NCBI RefSeq assembly: GCF_001642025.1
Contig: NZ_LWHO01000001.1
Location: 468,573-532,572 of the forward strand
Source: Cutibacterium namnetense
GTDB taxonomy: Bacteria; Actinomycetota; Actinomycetes; Propionibacteriales; Propionibacteriaceae
DNA: 64,000 nt
Direction: 5' to 3'
In this document: positions 1 to 8,858 of the stretch, piece after piece
How the letters are laid out: each line of letters starts with the position of its first letter
Position numbering within the stretch: position 1 is the first letter of the stretch
The notes under the pieces: model-generated
Databases searched by the model: none
Seen by the model: the letters and a program-made list of their open reading frames with translations, nothing else
What the model was told of the DNA's origin: nothing
Translations under genes and position numbers: made by a program

Positions 1-2
1 AG

Positions 3-293
3 ATTGCCGACTCCATGATCGGCAAGGCTGAGAAGACTCTTGCCGATCGCGATGCGGAGGCCGCCGAGTCTCTGGCGTCTGAAGACTCCAAGATGGATGA
101 TCTGCGACGCGATCAGTTCCGTCTGCTACTGGGCGACGACTGGACTTACGGGGTGGAGAGCGCCGTCGATACGGCTTTGCTGGGCCGCTACTACGAGCGC
201 ATCGCCGATCACGCTGTGGCTGTCGGGTCCCGTGTCATCTACATTGTCACTGGCGAGGGCCCTGCTGGCGAAGACTGGCCGAGCGCGTACTGA
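3..293 (+). CDS. phoU: Phosphate-signalling protein PhoU, C-terminal part
   Basis: The open frame enters from the left edge, so only about the last 96 residues are visible. The end carries the PhoU repeat signature RYYERIADHAVAVGSRVIYIVTGE, the metal-binding E-R-x-x-D-H helix of the second PhoU half. Family knowledge: PhoU is a cytoplasmic helical-bundle protein that links the Pst phosphate transporter to the PhoR/PhoB-type sensor and dampens phosphate starvation signalling. The true start and any pst neighbours lie outside the window. The short acidic tail after VTGE is typical of actinobacterial versions. Confidence 0.9.
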   Translation: MADSMIGKAEKTLADRDAEAAESLASEDSKMDDLRRDQFRLLLGDDWTYGVESAVDTALLGRYYERIADHAVAVGSRVIYIVTGEGPAGEDWPSAY

Positions 294-423
294 TCAACCG
301 ACTCCTCATGTCAGCATTTCCAGTCGGCACGAGGGGTTTGTCGTGTCGCAGCTCGGATGCCTTGTATTGAGTACCTACAATTGAGTTGACTAACGTGCCG
401 TCATACACGGCTGATAATTCTCA

Positions 424-1509
424 GTGAGGTCTTGTCACATGGCTTTTGCCTTCCGCAAGAAAACGATGGCTGGAGCTGTTGTTCTCGTCACTACCGTTTC
501 AATGGCCATCGCCGGGTGCGCGAGTAGAGATCCGGAGTCTGCTAACTCCCCGTCAAAGTCGGGTGCTAGTTCCGCTCAAGCATCTTCGCAGCAGTCGCCG
601 TCGAAGAGCCCCGTCGCGACGCCCAAGGGCTCCGGCGGAGCCAGCGTGCCGGCCGGGCTGCCGAGCGGCCCGGTGCCTGCCGGCACCTTCGGTGTTGGTG
701 CAGCCGTCACCAAGCCCGCTTGCGCCGAGCCGCCGTCGAACTACCCCCCACTTAAGGTTCCGGGGACTGTCGTCAAGGACATCGACGGCCTGGAGGCGGG
801 AACGAACCACGGCACGGCTGCCGACAAATATGTCTACCCGGCCTCGGTGGTGAATCAGTGGTTAGAGAAGCCTGCCACTCAGCCTAAGAACAAGAAAATC
901 GCCTTTGTCACTTTTGATGACGGTCCAACGACCAAGTTCACCGGTGAGCAGCTGGATAATTTGAAGAAGGCAGGTGCTCGTGCCACCTTCTTCATGATTC
1001 CTCCGCAAATGCGTGACGTGAATAAGAACATGCTGAGCCGCTCACTTAAGATGGGCAATGCGCTGGCCATCCACTCGTATTCCCACGACTACAAGTACTT
1101 GTATCACGGCAGTGCTGTGGACAAGGCTAAGCACATCGGATGCGACTGGGACTGGGCAATGGCTCAAAGTCGCGCCATCCTCGGGTCGAATTACTTCTCT
1201 TCGGCCTTCCGTCATCCGGGGGGCCACATGTCCTGGACTAACCTGTCTCAGGCTGACGCTGCACTGGCCAAGCGTGGGGTCGGCTGGATCGATTGGAATG
1301 CCATGAGTGGGGACGCTGACGCGCAGCGACCCACGACTGTTCCCGGATATCTCCAGATGGTCAAGAAGAGCATCAAGGAGTCCAATAACCCGAACGTCGT
1401 GGTCATCCTCAACCACGACACGTACGGCAAGCAGATGACAGCTGAGGCCATGCCATCCATCCTCGCCTGGCTCAAGAGTCAGGGTTATGAATTCGGCGTT
1501 ATCGCCTGA
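424..1509 (+). CDS. Polysaccharide deacetylase lipoprotein (NodB/CE4 domain)
   Basis: A secreted carbohydrate esterase of 361 residues. The N-terminus has basic residues, a hydrophobic stretch and a lipobox ending AIAGC, so it is probably a lipoprotein anchored outside the membrane. A Ser/Pro/Ala-rich linker follows, then a NodB domain from about residue 155. CE4 motifs are readable: TFDDGP (motif 1, catalytic Asp pair), HSYSHDY (motif 2, metal His residues), RHPGGHMSW (motif 3) and VVILNHD (motif 5). Family members remove N-acetyl groups from peptidoglycan or chitin-like sugars; peptidoglycan is the likely substrate here, by inference. The start is GTG at 424; an ATG at 439 is equally possible. 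It converges on gpmA. Confidence 0.9.
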   Translation: MRSCHMAFAFRKKTMAGAVVLVTTVSMAIAGCASRDPESANSPSKSGASSAQASSQQSPSKSPVATPKGSGGASVPAGLPSGPVPAGTFGVGAAVTKPACAEPPSNYPPLKVPGTVVKDIDGLEAGTNHGTAADKYVYPASVVNQWLEKPATQPKNKKIAFVTFDDGPTTKFTGEQLDNLKKAGARATFFMIPPQMRDVNKNMLSRSLKMGNALAIHSYSHDYKYLYHGSAVDKAKHIGCDWDWAMAQSRAILGSNYFSSAFRHPGGHMSWTNLSQADAALAKRGVGWIDWNAMSGDADAQRPTTVPGYLQMVKKSIKESNNPNVVVILNHDTYGKQMTAEAMPSILAWLKSQGYEFGVIA

Positions 1510-1526
1510 TCCCTAGCTAGCGGCCT

Positions 1527-1580
1527 ACGTAATTCGACGGTGCCCCCAAACAATTGTTTGGGGGCACCGTCGAATTACGT
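1527..1580. terminator. Perfect 54-bp palindrome, probable bidirectional terminator
   Basis: Every base from 1527 to 1580 pairs in an exact inverted repeat centred on CAATTG, giving 27-base arms without a spacer. It sits between the convergent deacetylase and gpmA genes, where a two-way terminator is expected. The central part is cccccaaacaattgtttg plus matching G residues. The arms are far longer than a typical terminator stem. Confidence 0.7.
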
Positions 1581-1612
1581 CAAGCGACATCAGTGGTCGC
1601 TGAGGTTAGGGC

Positions 1613-2362
1613 TCACTTGTTTCCCTGGTTGGCGACCGCCTTGGCGCCGGCAGCAGCAGCCTCAGGGTCGAGGTAGCGGCCACCCTTAGTTACGGGCTTG
1701 AGGTCGTCGTCAAGCTCGTAGAGCAGCGGGATACCGGTCGGGATGTTGAGGCCGGCGATGTCCTCGTCACTAATCTCGTCAAGGTGCTTGACGAGGGCGC
1801 GCAGGGAGTTGCCGTGAGCAGCCACCAGCACCGTCTTGCCATCCTTGAGGTCGGTAGCAATGTCGGAGGTGAAGTACGGCACCATGCGAGCCACGACGTC
1901 CTTGAGGCACTCGGCGACCGGACGCTCCGACTCTGGGATGTCGGCATAACGCGGGTCGTTGAACTGGCTGAATTCGCCGTCATGGTCAAGGTCCGGCGGA
2001 CGAACGTCGTAGGAGCGACGCCAGGCCATGAACTGGTCGTTGCCGTACTTCTCCTTGGTTTCGGCCTTGTTCAGGCCCTGCAGTGCGCCGTAGTGGCGCT
2101 CGTTGAGACGCCAGGAGCGACGCACCGGAATCCAGTGGCGATCACAGCCGTCAAGGGCTAGGTAGGCGGTATGGATGGCGCGACGCAGCAGTGAGGTGTG
2201 GACGATATCGGGCAGGAGGTCCTCCTGCTTGAGTAGGTCGGCGGCATGGCGAGCCTCGCCCTCGCCCTTCTCATTGAGATCGACATCCACCCAGCCGGTG
2301 AAAAGATTCTTGGAGTTCCACTCGCTCTCGCCGTGGCGGAGCAGGATGAGCTTTGCAGTCAT
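1613..2362 (-). CDS. gpmA: 2,3-bisphosphoglycerate-dependent phosphoglycerate mutase
   Basis: A 249-residue glycolytic mutase that interconverts 3- and 2-phosphoglycerate in the cytoplasm. The phosphohistidine motif [10 protein letters not shown] is near residue 7 (His10 is the phosphoacceptor). [12 protein letters not shown], the substrate loop [20 protein letters not shown] and the second catalytic His in [14 protein letters not shown] are all present. Length matches the family (about 230-250). A ribosome site AAGGTGG precedes the ATG. It is downstream of and co-oriented with the PTS operon, but the gap of about 160 bases suggests its own promoter. Confidence 0.97.
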   Translation of the reverse strand: MTAKLILLRHGESEWNSKNLFTGWVDVDLNEKGEGEARHAADLLKQEDLLPDIVHTSLLRRAIHTAYLALDGCDRHWIPVRRSWRLNERHYGALQGLNKAETKEKYGNDQFMAWRRSYDVRPPDLDHDGEFSQFNDPRYADIPESERPVAECLKDVVARMVPYFTSDIATDLKDGKTVLVAAHGNSLRALVKHLDEISDEDIAGLNIPTGIPLLYELDDDLKPVTKGGRYLDPEAAAAGAKAVANQGNK

Positions 2363-2520
2363 GGTTCCACCTTAGTGTGCCGTGCGGACAGCATTCGCGG
2401 CCCCTACCCGATCCGCGGGATCGAAGTGAACCTGCCTCCCGGTAATTCGGTTTTTGATCTCAGCCATAGCCTCGTCAGACTGTGGTGAAGTCAATGTGGG
2501 CGAGGGGGATGTTATGACCA

Positions 2521-2979
2521 TCAATTCTCTATCGTTGCGAGGACATGCGAGAGTTTGTCGGCGACCTGCGCGCCCTCACCGTGCAGCAGAATGTGGTACG
2601 ACGACTCGTCTTGGATGAGCGCGATGACGGCCCCGAGCATGCCTACTTGATTGTCAGGGTCAGTGACCAGGGGCCAGATGCTGAGTTGAACGTCGAGGCT
2701 GCGTTCGGGATCGTCCATGGCATGAAAGATCGTCGATGCACTGTTGCGGCAGACCAGTAGCCCCGGGGAGATGACGTGATCGGGGTCGATGTGTGGAATA
2801 GCGATCGACACGTAGCCGAAGTCAAGCCCGGTGGGGAATTTCTCCTCCCGCGCGCTTACCGCGTCGAGGAAGGTGGACTTCACCATGTTGTCAGCGATGA
2901 GACGCTCATTGACCTGGGTGTAGAGGTCATCCTGGGTGGTGGCCGTCACGTCTGCCACGATGAGACGGGGTGTCGGCAT
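2521..2979 (-). CDS. PTS enzyme IIA, fructose/galactitol type
   Basis: A 152-residue cytoplasmic IIA domain of the PTS fructose-mannitol (EIIA-Fru/Gat) superfamily. The phosphorylated His is probably His63 in SIAIPHIDPDHV, matching the family xxPH motif. It passes phosphate from HPr to the IIB proteins. It is the last gene of the operon IIB-IIB-IIC-membrane protein-IIA read on the minus strand, which supports the assignment. The exact sugar (galactitol, another polyol or a pentitol) cannot be read from sequence. Confidence 0.85.
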   Translation of the reverse strand: MPTPRLIVADVTATTQDDLYTQVNERLIADNMVKSTFLDAVSAREEKFPTGLDFGYVSIAIPHIDPDHVISPGLLVCRNSASTIFHAMDDPERSLDVQLSIWPLVTDPDNQVGMLGAVIALIQDESSYHILLHGEGAQVADKLSHVLATIEN

Positions 2980-3037
2980 GTTTTACGTTCCTTTTCAGGT
3001 GGAGTTTCGTATCGGCGGCATGTGACGGTCGACACGG

Positions 3038-3452
3038 TTAGCGGGCAGGGAAATGTTTGCGCGACCGGGTGCCTATCCCTAAGACGCCGTCCCGGAAACG
3101 GATGAAATAGTTCGGCATCCGCGTCATATAGGCAACTAGAGCATCGGCATCGCAACGCTTCAACCACAGGCCGTTTGCGGCTGGCATCCAGCGATGTCGG
3201 GCGGCCTGGGTGCGGATGATAGGGGTGAGGTGGTCGGCTAATAAGGTAGGCCCTGCTCGACGGGCCTTTGGCCATGTGTTGAGCTCGGACCTCATAGCTT
3301 TCTCCGCATCTTTGACGACGCGATTGCCAATGATCATAACTGCCATCCACGTGAGTAGCGGCCCTATGAACCATAGGAAGTGCTCTTGAAACCCCCCCGA
3401 TGGCTAGGCGCCACCAGCGGCCGAGAATTACGTCGAGCATGGACTCAACCAT
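3038..3452 (-). pseudogene. PTS-operon membrane protein, frameshifted at a C7 tract
   Basis: The frame opening with ATG at 3452, six bases after the IIC stop, reads MVESMLDVILGRWWRLAIGG and then enters a run of seven C (3392-3398; seven G on the coding strand). Removing one base joins it to a second frame reading FQEHFLWFIGPLLTWMAVMIIGNRVV, a convincing membrane helix, and on to a basic C-terminus ending at 3038. The repaired product would be about 137 residues. The family is not recognised; position between IIC and IIA suggests an accessory PTS membrane protein. The shift may be a fixed mutation, a phase-variable slippage site or a sequencing error in a homopolymer. Confidence 0.6.
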
Positions 3453-3458
3453 GGTGGA

Positions 3459-4943
3459 TCACCATCCAGCTTCCGCTGCTTCTTTTTCGGCTGCGAGTTC
3501 TTCCTCGCTCATATATGTCTCGCGGTCGGTGATGCCGGGAGTATTGCCCTTTGCGATGTAGACGAAGAAGGCGACGTAGCACAGCACGGCGAAGGCGAGT
3601 AGGAAGATGCTAAAGACGATAAACGCGGTGCCGTACGCCTTGGCCTGCCCGAAGACGAAGAAGAACGCTATGAAATACGCAATCAGGTGAGCACCGGAGT
3701 CGATGGCGGAAATTTGACTAGCACCATTTGGGATCGCGAAATTCGCCTGACGGGCCAGCTCGGTAGTGGTCGGGGCCATGAAAGTTCCGATAGTCAGCAT
3801 GCAGGCAATGAAGAAGGAGCCAATCACTGTGCCGCGAGCGATATTTCCTCGGCACCATGTGGTTGCCCACACTGCGAAGAAGGGGGTATTGGCGAGGTCG
3901 GTGAAGGGGAGCATTTGGTTGAGGTGCAGGTAGCTCATGAGAATGCCGAGAGCTAGGGTGATCGGTACGAGGATGATGGCGACTGACATATTGGCCGGGT
4001 AACCGACGAGGATAGCGGCATCTAGGCCAATGTTAAGTTCGCGATCTGGATAGCGCGCCTTGATCCATTCCTGGGCTGCGTCAGATAACGGTATGAGGCC
4101 TTCCATGAGTAGGCCGACCATTCTGGGTAGGAGGAGCATGACGGCACCCATGGAGATCGAGACCATGAGGATGTCCTTGATAGCAGTTCCCCATGCCTCA
4201 GTGAACTGCGGATAATAGGCGAGAACGCCTATGACGAGGCCGAGCAGGGTTCCCATAACCATAGGCTCGGCCCAGGATCCGTATTTTTCCTGGATGTGCT
4301 CAGGGGTCATCTTGTTGTTTTTGAACCCGGGTACGTGATCAAGGATCTTGTTGATAGTCCACCCCACCGGCGCCCAGGACACAGTGTCGGTATGGGCCGT
4401 CGTGACGCCAGGGATTTTGTAGTAATCCTGAATGATCGGGGCGACGATATCAGCAAGTTTGAGAACGACGATGAGGGTAATAACGCCTGCAGTGAGTCCG
4501 AGCCAGAAATTCTTCGTCACCATATAGACAAAGGCTGCCGAGAAGATGAAATGCCAGAAGTTCCACATGTCGACGTTGAGTGTGGTGGTCCACTTTAACG
4601 CGATCATGACAAGGTTGATGGCGATGGCAAGGATGAAGATCCATGGAACGATTTTCGCCGTTCCGAAGGAGATGGCTGCTGCCACCGGCCAGCCGGCATC
4701 GATGATGGGAAGGTCCAGTCCGGTATTACGCACCATCGCCTCGGCGGCTGGGCCGAGGCTCTCGGTGAGAAGGCCAATGACGAGATTGATTCCGATGAAT
4801 CCGATACCAATGGTGAGTGCAGCCCGGATGGCCTTGCTGAGCTTCATCCTGAAGAACAGGCTCAATAAAAATATGATAATAGGAAGGACGACGCTGGCCC
4901 CTAGACTCAGAAAATATTGAATAACGGTGGTGACGTGATCCAT
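3459..4943 (-). CDS. gatC: PTS enzyme IIC, galactitol-type permease
   Basis: A 494-residue integral membrane protein with about a dozen hydrophobic segments. Recognisable features of the PTS galactitol IIC family are the N-terminal FLSLGASVVLPIIIFLLSLFF helix, the loop GWTINKILDHVPGF and the conserved region DRELNIGLDAAILVGYPANM. IIC forms the sugar channel and takes phosphate transfer from IIB. The C-terminus is acidic and cytoplasmic (EELAAEKEAAEAGW). It follows the two IIB genes and precedes the frameshifted membrane gene by a few bases. Substrate specificity within the polyol group is not certain. Confidence 0.88.
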   Translation of the reverse strand: MDHVTTVIQYFLSLGASVVLPIIIFLLSLFFRMKLSKAIRAALTIGIGFIGINLVIGLLTESLGPAAEAMVRNTGLDLPIIDAGWPVAAAISFGTAKIVPWIFILAIAINLVMIALKWTTTLNVDMWNFWHFIFSAAFVYMVTKNFWLGLTAGVITLIVVLKLADIVAPIIQDYYKIPGVTTAHTDTVSWAPVGWTINKILDHVPGFKNNKMTPEHIQEKYGSWAEPMVMGTLLGLVIGVLAYYPQFTEAWGTAIKDILMVSISMGAVMLLLPRMVGLLMEGLIPLSDAAQEWIKARYPDRELNIGLDAAILVGYPANMSVAIILVPITLALGILMSYLHLNQMLPFTDLANTPFFAVWATTWCRGNIARGTVIGSFFIACMLTIGTFMAPTTTELARQANFAIPNGASQISAIDSGAHLIAYFIAFFFVFGQAKAYGTAFIVFSIFLLAFAVLCYVAFFVYIAKGNTPGITDRETYMSEEELAAEKEAAEAGW

Positions 4944-5014
4944 GGTGGGGATCCCTTCTACCAGGTGAATCCTCGGATGTGGTGGGGAGTGGGGCTCCGC
5001 CAGCGTGTTATCGG

Positions 5015-5308
5015 TCAGTCCTTGAGGTAGGTGGCAATCTCGTCGGCGAGTTTGTCGGCGCCGACTCCGGTAAGGAAGGCAACCCCCTTGAAGACTTTGA
5101 TGCCTTCGTCGGGGGACTTCACCATTGTCGTCGAAACGATGGCATCAGGATGGAAAGACGCAGTCTGAGCAGGCACTTCCAAGGCCCTGCATTCCTTCAT
5201 GGACGCATTGATGCCGCGCTCCTTCAGCATCTTCTCAAGCTTGTTCGCAACCTGAACTGAGGTGGCAATGCCAGTGCCGCAGCAAACCAAAACCTTCTTG
5301 TCGACCAT
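5015..5308 (-). CDS. PTS enzyme IIB, galactitol type (copy 1)
   Basis: A 97-residue cytoplasmic IIB domain. The phosphocysteine loop is KKVLVCCGTGIATS near residue 4, with Cys10 the likely phosphorylation site. The ATG at 5308 is chosen over an in-frame TTG seven codons upstream because AGGGAG sits at the correct distance before the ATG. It is very similar over its whole length to the gene about 240 bases upstream, for example the shared stretches ATSVQVANKL and LTGVGA, so the two arose by tandem duplication. It lies just ahead of IIC. Confidence 0.88.
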   Translation of the reverse strand: MVDKKVLVCCGTGIATSVQVANKLEKMLKERGINASMKECRALEVPAQTASFHPDAIVSTTMVKSPDEGIKVFKGVAFLTGVGADKLADEIATYLKD

Positions 5309-5547
5309 CGTGTGACTCCCTTGATCCAAAGGGGGAACGAACCTCGCTCCACCCGTCGTGATGGGGGCGGGTAGTGAGGGGCATCGCTGCCCCGGCTACC
5401 TGGCGTCCAATAAGGTAATTCTGCCCGACGGCTCGAGGGGGATAACCAAGTTTGGGAGGCTTGTGCACTTATGTGCATTTACGGTCATGTGGTCAGCGAG
5501 GAAGCGCTTCGCCTCTGCCACTTGCGGCAACGACAGCCACAGACCGG

Positions 5548-5841
5548 TCAGGCTTTGAGGTCGCTAGCGATCTGGTCGGCAAGCTCTTCTGCGCCGACTC
5601 CGGTGAGCAGCGGTGTGCCTCGGTAGACCTTAATCCCCTCGTCTAGAGGGGTGATGGCGGTGGTGACGACGATGGCGTCAGGCTGGAAAGTCTCCATTTG
5701 AGCAGGGATGTTGGCCGTCTTGCATTCCTTCATCGTCGCGGTAACGTCGCGATCACGCAGCATCCGCTGCAACTTGTTGGCCACTTGGACGGAGGTGGCG
5801 ATGCCGGTGCCGCAGCAGACCAGAACCTTCTTGTTGACCAT
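5548..5841 (-). CDS. PTS enzyme IIB, galactitol type (copy 2)
   Basis: The first gene of the PTS operon and a paralogue of the next IIB. It has the same phosphocysteine loop NKKVLVCCGTGIATSV, the TMKECKTANIPAQ region and the TGVGAEELADQI C-terminus. GAGGAG precedes a TTG-ATG pair; the ATG at 5841 is used here. Both copies are intact and keep the active Cys, so either could serve the single IIC. Whether they differ in partner or are redundant is unknown. The 240 bases between the copies carry no gene that I can support. Confidence 0.87.
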   Translation of the reverse strand: MVNKKVLVCCGTGIATSVQVANKLQRMLRDRDVTATMKECKTANIPAQMETFQPDAIVVTTAITPLDEGIKVYRGTPLLTGVGAEELADQIASDLKA

Positions 5842-6036
5842 CAATGCCTCTCCTCACGTGAATGCCGAACTCACCTCGTCGGCCAGCTCGGGGTACGGCG
5901 ACGGCACCCCATGATCAGTTAGCGTGCCTCCATCATCGTTGACAGGCAGACCATTAGCCAGTGATAACGGCAAATCTCCCGCCACTTCGCGACGAATGTG
6001 CGTCAATATTAGGACGCTAGTGAGAAAATGCGGCGA

Positions 6037-7029
6037 TTAGACGCTGATCTCACCAGCGATGTCAGTCTCGATCCAGCGCCGCAGTTCTTTGCCGCGCAAC
6101 CCTTGAGAGAGCAGAAAGATCAGCTTGGCGTGGAGAGCTTCGAGCGTCATGTCATGGGCGCTGATAGCCCCGCCCTCGGTGAGAGCGTGACTTGACTGGT
6201 ATCGACCCAACTGGACATCAGCTTGCATACATTGGGAAGCGACGACAACGGGGGTGCCGGCGGAGATGACATCGAGGATGGCGTCGACAAGGCCGGGCTC
6301 ATCGCTGGGGATATTTCCGACCCCGAATGCGCGCAAGATGACGGCCTCGGGCAAGGGGTCGAGGACAGCTCGAAGACGTCGAGCGCTGATGCCCGGCGAT
6401 AGATCAACGATGAGGACGTCATGGCGCTGGTACGGGGCGGGGTTGAGCCAGCCGCAGCCCGTCGCCTCATTCTCGACCCATTGCCATGGTGCACCGGTGC
6501 GCGCTAGCTGTGGGACGGCGGGGGAGTCGAATCCGTTATAGGCCCACGAGGAGAGTTTTGTGACGCGATTGCCACGCAGCAGTTTGTGACCAAAGAAGAC
6601 CGCAACCCCGTTGAGCCGCCCGCTTGTGGCCGCTCGTAGCGCGCCAGTGACGTTTGGTGCAGCATCTGTCCCCACGACTCCCAACGAGTATTGCGCCCCG
6701 GTGACGACGACCGGTTTGCCGAACTCCGTGAGGGCGTAGGACAGCGCCGCTGAGGTGTAGGCCAAAGTGTCGGTTCCATGAAGCACGACGAAGGCGTCGG
6801 CGTCGTCGCGGTGCTCCCACAGATCGTCGACAATTCGGTGCCAGTCGTCGGGAGTGGCATTGGCCGAGTCAATGAGATGCTCGAAGCTCAAGGTCTCAAA
6901 GGTTCCGGCGAGTTCGGTGCCGGACAGTAACTGGTTAAGCCAACCCGTCAGATCAGCACCTGGAGCCAAGCCGTTAGGAGTGGGCACCATTCCCAAGGTT
7001 CCGCCGGTGTAGAGAATGTGGGTCCGCAT
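6037..7029 (-). CDS. ansA: L-asparaginase, type I-like
   Basis: A 330-residue enzyme hydrolysing asparagine to aspartate and ammonia. The first catalytic Thr is in ILYTGGTLGM near residue 6 and the second in VVLHGTDTLAYTSAAL; VVVTGAQYSLG and the dimer-type C-terminal domain also fit. There is no signal peptide, which fits the cytoplasmic type I group. It begins three bases after the asparagine permease stop, with GGAGGGG ahead of the ATG, so the two form an operon for asparagine uptake and deamidation. Confidence 0.92.
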   Translation of the reverse strand: MRTHILYTGGTLGMVPTPNGLAPGADLTGWLNQLLSGTELAGTFETLSFEHLIDSANATPDDWHRIVDDLWEHRDDADAFVVLHGTDTLAYTSAALSYALTEFGKPVVVTGAQYSLGVVGTDAAPNVTGALRAATSGRLNGVAVFFGHKLLRGNRVTKLSSWAYNGFDSPAVPQLARTGAPWQWVENEATGCGWLNPAPYQRHDVLIVDLSPGISARRLRAVLDPLPEAVILRAFGVGNIPSDEPGLVDAILDVISAGTPVVVASQCMQADVQLGRYQSSHALTEGGAISAHDMTLEALHAKLIFLLSQGLRGKELRRWIETDIAGEISV

Positions 7030-7032
7030 GAT

Positions 7033-8481
7033 TCACATCCCCTCCTCGCTCGGAACCACGTTGTCGAGCAAATCAGGCTTGATGCTGTTACGCACCGCGT
7101 ACCACCCAGCAACCATTGCGATTGCGACTAGAGCGAAGAGGGCTAGCGTCCAGCGCCCCGATTCCGAGGTGAGGTTCGACAGCACGACCACCAGTAGGAA
7201 GGCCAACGAGATGTAGTTCGTGACCGGAGCGCCCGGCATGCGGTATTCCGGTCGGCTCTCCTTGCCCGACTTGGCTGCGCTCACGAAACGGGTATGGGAG
7301 AGCAGCACCATCGCCCACGTGCCAGCAATGCCGATACCGGCTAGATTCATGACGATCTCGAAGGCGCTATCCGGAAGGAAGGCATTGAGGGCGACGCCCA
7401 GTAGGCCGAGGGCAGCGGTCATAGCGATACCGCCAGAAGGCACGTGGTGACGGTTGAGCTTGGCAGCGGCTTTTGGCGCTTCGCCGGCAACTGCCAGCGA
7501 CCTCAAGGTGCGCCCGGTCGAGTACAGGCCAGCATTGAGCGAGCTGAGGGCGGCCGTCAGGACGATCACCTGGATGATGTCGCCGGCATAGGGGATTCCG
7601 ATTCCGGTGAAGAAGGTGACGAACGGGGATTCATTGGTCGAATAAGCCGTGTAGGGCAGCACCAGTGCCATCAGGATGATCGAACCGACGTAGAAGACGA
7701 AGATACGCAGGATCATCGAGTTGATGGCCTTAGGCAAGATCTTGCTTGCTTCCTTAGTTTCGCCTGCTGCCACACCGACCATCTCGGTGCCGCCAAAGGC
7801 GAAGATCACTCCCAGAGTGAGCGCAAACAGCGGTGCCAGCCCGGCGGGGAAGAAGCCACCATGCTGGGCGATGTTGTGGAAACCTGCGGTGTAGTTACCA
7901 ACCCGCGCGCCAGTGACGATGGCCCAGATGGCCGCGATCATGAACAGGATGATCGCGGTCACCTTGATGGCAGCGAACCAGAATTCGGCCTCGCCGAACA
8001 TCTTCACGCTCAGCATGTTGAGGGTAAACACAACGCCGAGGGCGATGAGCGCTAGCACCCATTGCGGGACGACACGCAAGGCCGTCCAATAGTGCAGGTA
8101 CAGTGCCACCGCAGTGATGTCGGCCATCACCGTCACTGACCAGTCGAGGAAGAAGAACCATCCGGTGACGTAGGCGCCTTTCTCACCCATGAACTCACGT
8201 GCGTAAGACACGAAGGCACCCGAGGACGGCCGACGAATAGCCATCTCTCCAAGGGCTCTCACCATGAGGAAGGCGAAGATGCCGCAGACGGCGTAGCTGA
8301 TCGCCAGTCCGGCGCCGCCTTGGGCAAGGCGGCCACCCGTCCCTAGGAACAGGCCAGTGCCGATTGAGCCGCCGATGGCGATCATCTGCAGGTGCCGGTT
8401 TTTTAAAGCCTTGTCGTAGCCAGCATCCCCCTTGTCAACGGTGCTGCTGGTCTGCGGGGCAACAGGATCACCTTCCTGCAT
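7033..8481 (-). CDS. ansP: Amino-acid permease, probably asparagine (APC family)
   Basis: A 482-residue membrane transporter with about 12 hydrophobic helices. The amino-acid permease signature is clear: LKNRHLQMIAIGGSIGTGLFLGTGG, then GEMAIRRPSSGAFVSYAREFMGEKGAYVTGWFFFLDW and FAFGGTEMVGVAAGETKEASK. It is a proton-coupled importer by family. Asparagine is inferred from the directly following asparaginase; related permeases carry other amino acids. GAGGAGG lies six bases before the ATG. Confidence 0.88.
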   Translation of the reverse strand: MQEGDPVAPQTSSTVDKGDAGYDKALKNRHLQMIAIGGSIGTGLFLGTGGRLAQGGAGLAISYAVCGIFAFLMVRALGEMAIRRPSSGAFVSYAREFMGEKGAYVTGWFFFLDWSVTVMADITAVALYLHYWTALRVVPQWVLALIALGVVFTLNMLSVKMFGEAEFWFAAIKVTAIILFMIAAIWAIVTGARVGNYTAGFHNIAQHGGFFPAGLAPLFALTLGVIFAFGGTEMVGVAAGETKEASKILPKAINSMILRIFVFYVGSIILMALVLPYTAYSTNESPFVTFFTGIGIPYAGDIIQVIVLTAALSSLNAGLYSTGRTLRSLAVAGEAPKAAAKLNRHHVPSGGIAMTAALGLLGVALNAFLPDSAFEIVMNLAGIGIAGTWAMVLLSHTRFVSAAKSGKESRPEYRMPGAPVTNYISLAFLLVVVLSNLTSESGRWTLALFALVAIAMVAGWYAVRNSIKPDLLDNVVPSEEGM

Positions 8482-8858
8482 GAGAACCTCCTCGTGACGG
8501 AACCGCCCGGTCTAGCACGGGAATGCTAGCGCCGCGATAGGGTCACTCTGCCCCGAAAATAAGTGGCTTTACAAACGGATCAGAATGGAGCGGGGCGGTT
8601 GAATTATCGACGTGACCGTGTGGTAAGGCCCCGTCTGATGAAGTAGTTCATCTGGGCGCTACAGAGCCAGATGGTCGAGGTTGCAGGATTGAGATCAGGC
8701 AGTCAAAGCAGCGAAGAAGAAAGGACAGCAACGAGAAATTGACGGTCCATGTTCTGCAAAGAGCAGAACATGGACCGTCGATCGAAACGGTTCGAAAATT
8801 TTGCGAGGTAGAAACCTGGTGAGGAGTCTCGAACTCGGAATCCGCGAACCGAGGCTCG
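8482..8858. other. Intergenic region with structured elements
   Basis: The 377 bases between the permease start and the glyA end hold the permease ribosome site, a putative promoter region, a tRNA-like fold at 8633-8700 and the glyA terminator hairpin at 8741-8779. Open frames crossing this region are shadows of glyA or have no coding character. Confidence 0.6.
8741..8779 (-). terminator. Hairpin terminator downstream of glyA
   Basis: The 17-base arms at 8741-8757 and 8763-8779 are exact inverted repeats around a five-base loop. On the minus strand the stem follows the glyA stop by about 80 bases and is followed by a T-rich stretch (aatttctcg). A factor-independent terminator for glyA is the simplest reading. 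Confidence 0.65.

Noticed and set aside
2946-3452. 168-codon frame in the PTS operon taken at face value
   Set aside because: After the C7 tract its sequence loses protein character, while the shifted frame gives a membrane helix; a frameshift explains the region better.
7444-8055. Long plus-strand frame antisense to the asparagine permease
   Set aside because: It is highly charged and has no ribosome site; the permease on the other strand has clear family motifs.
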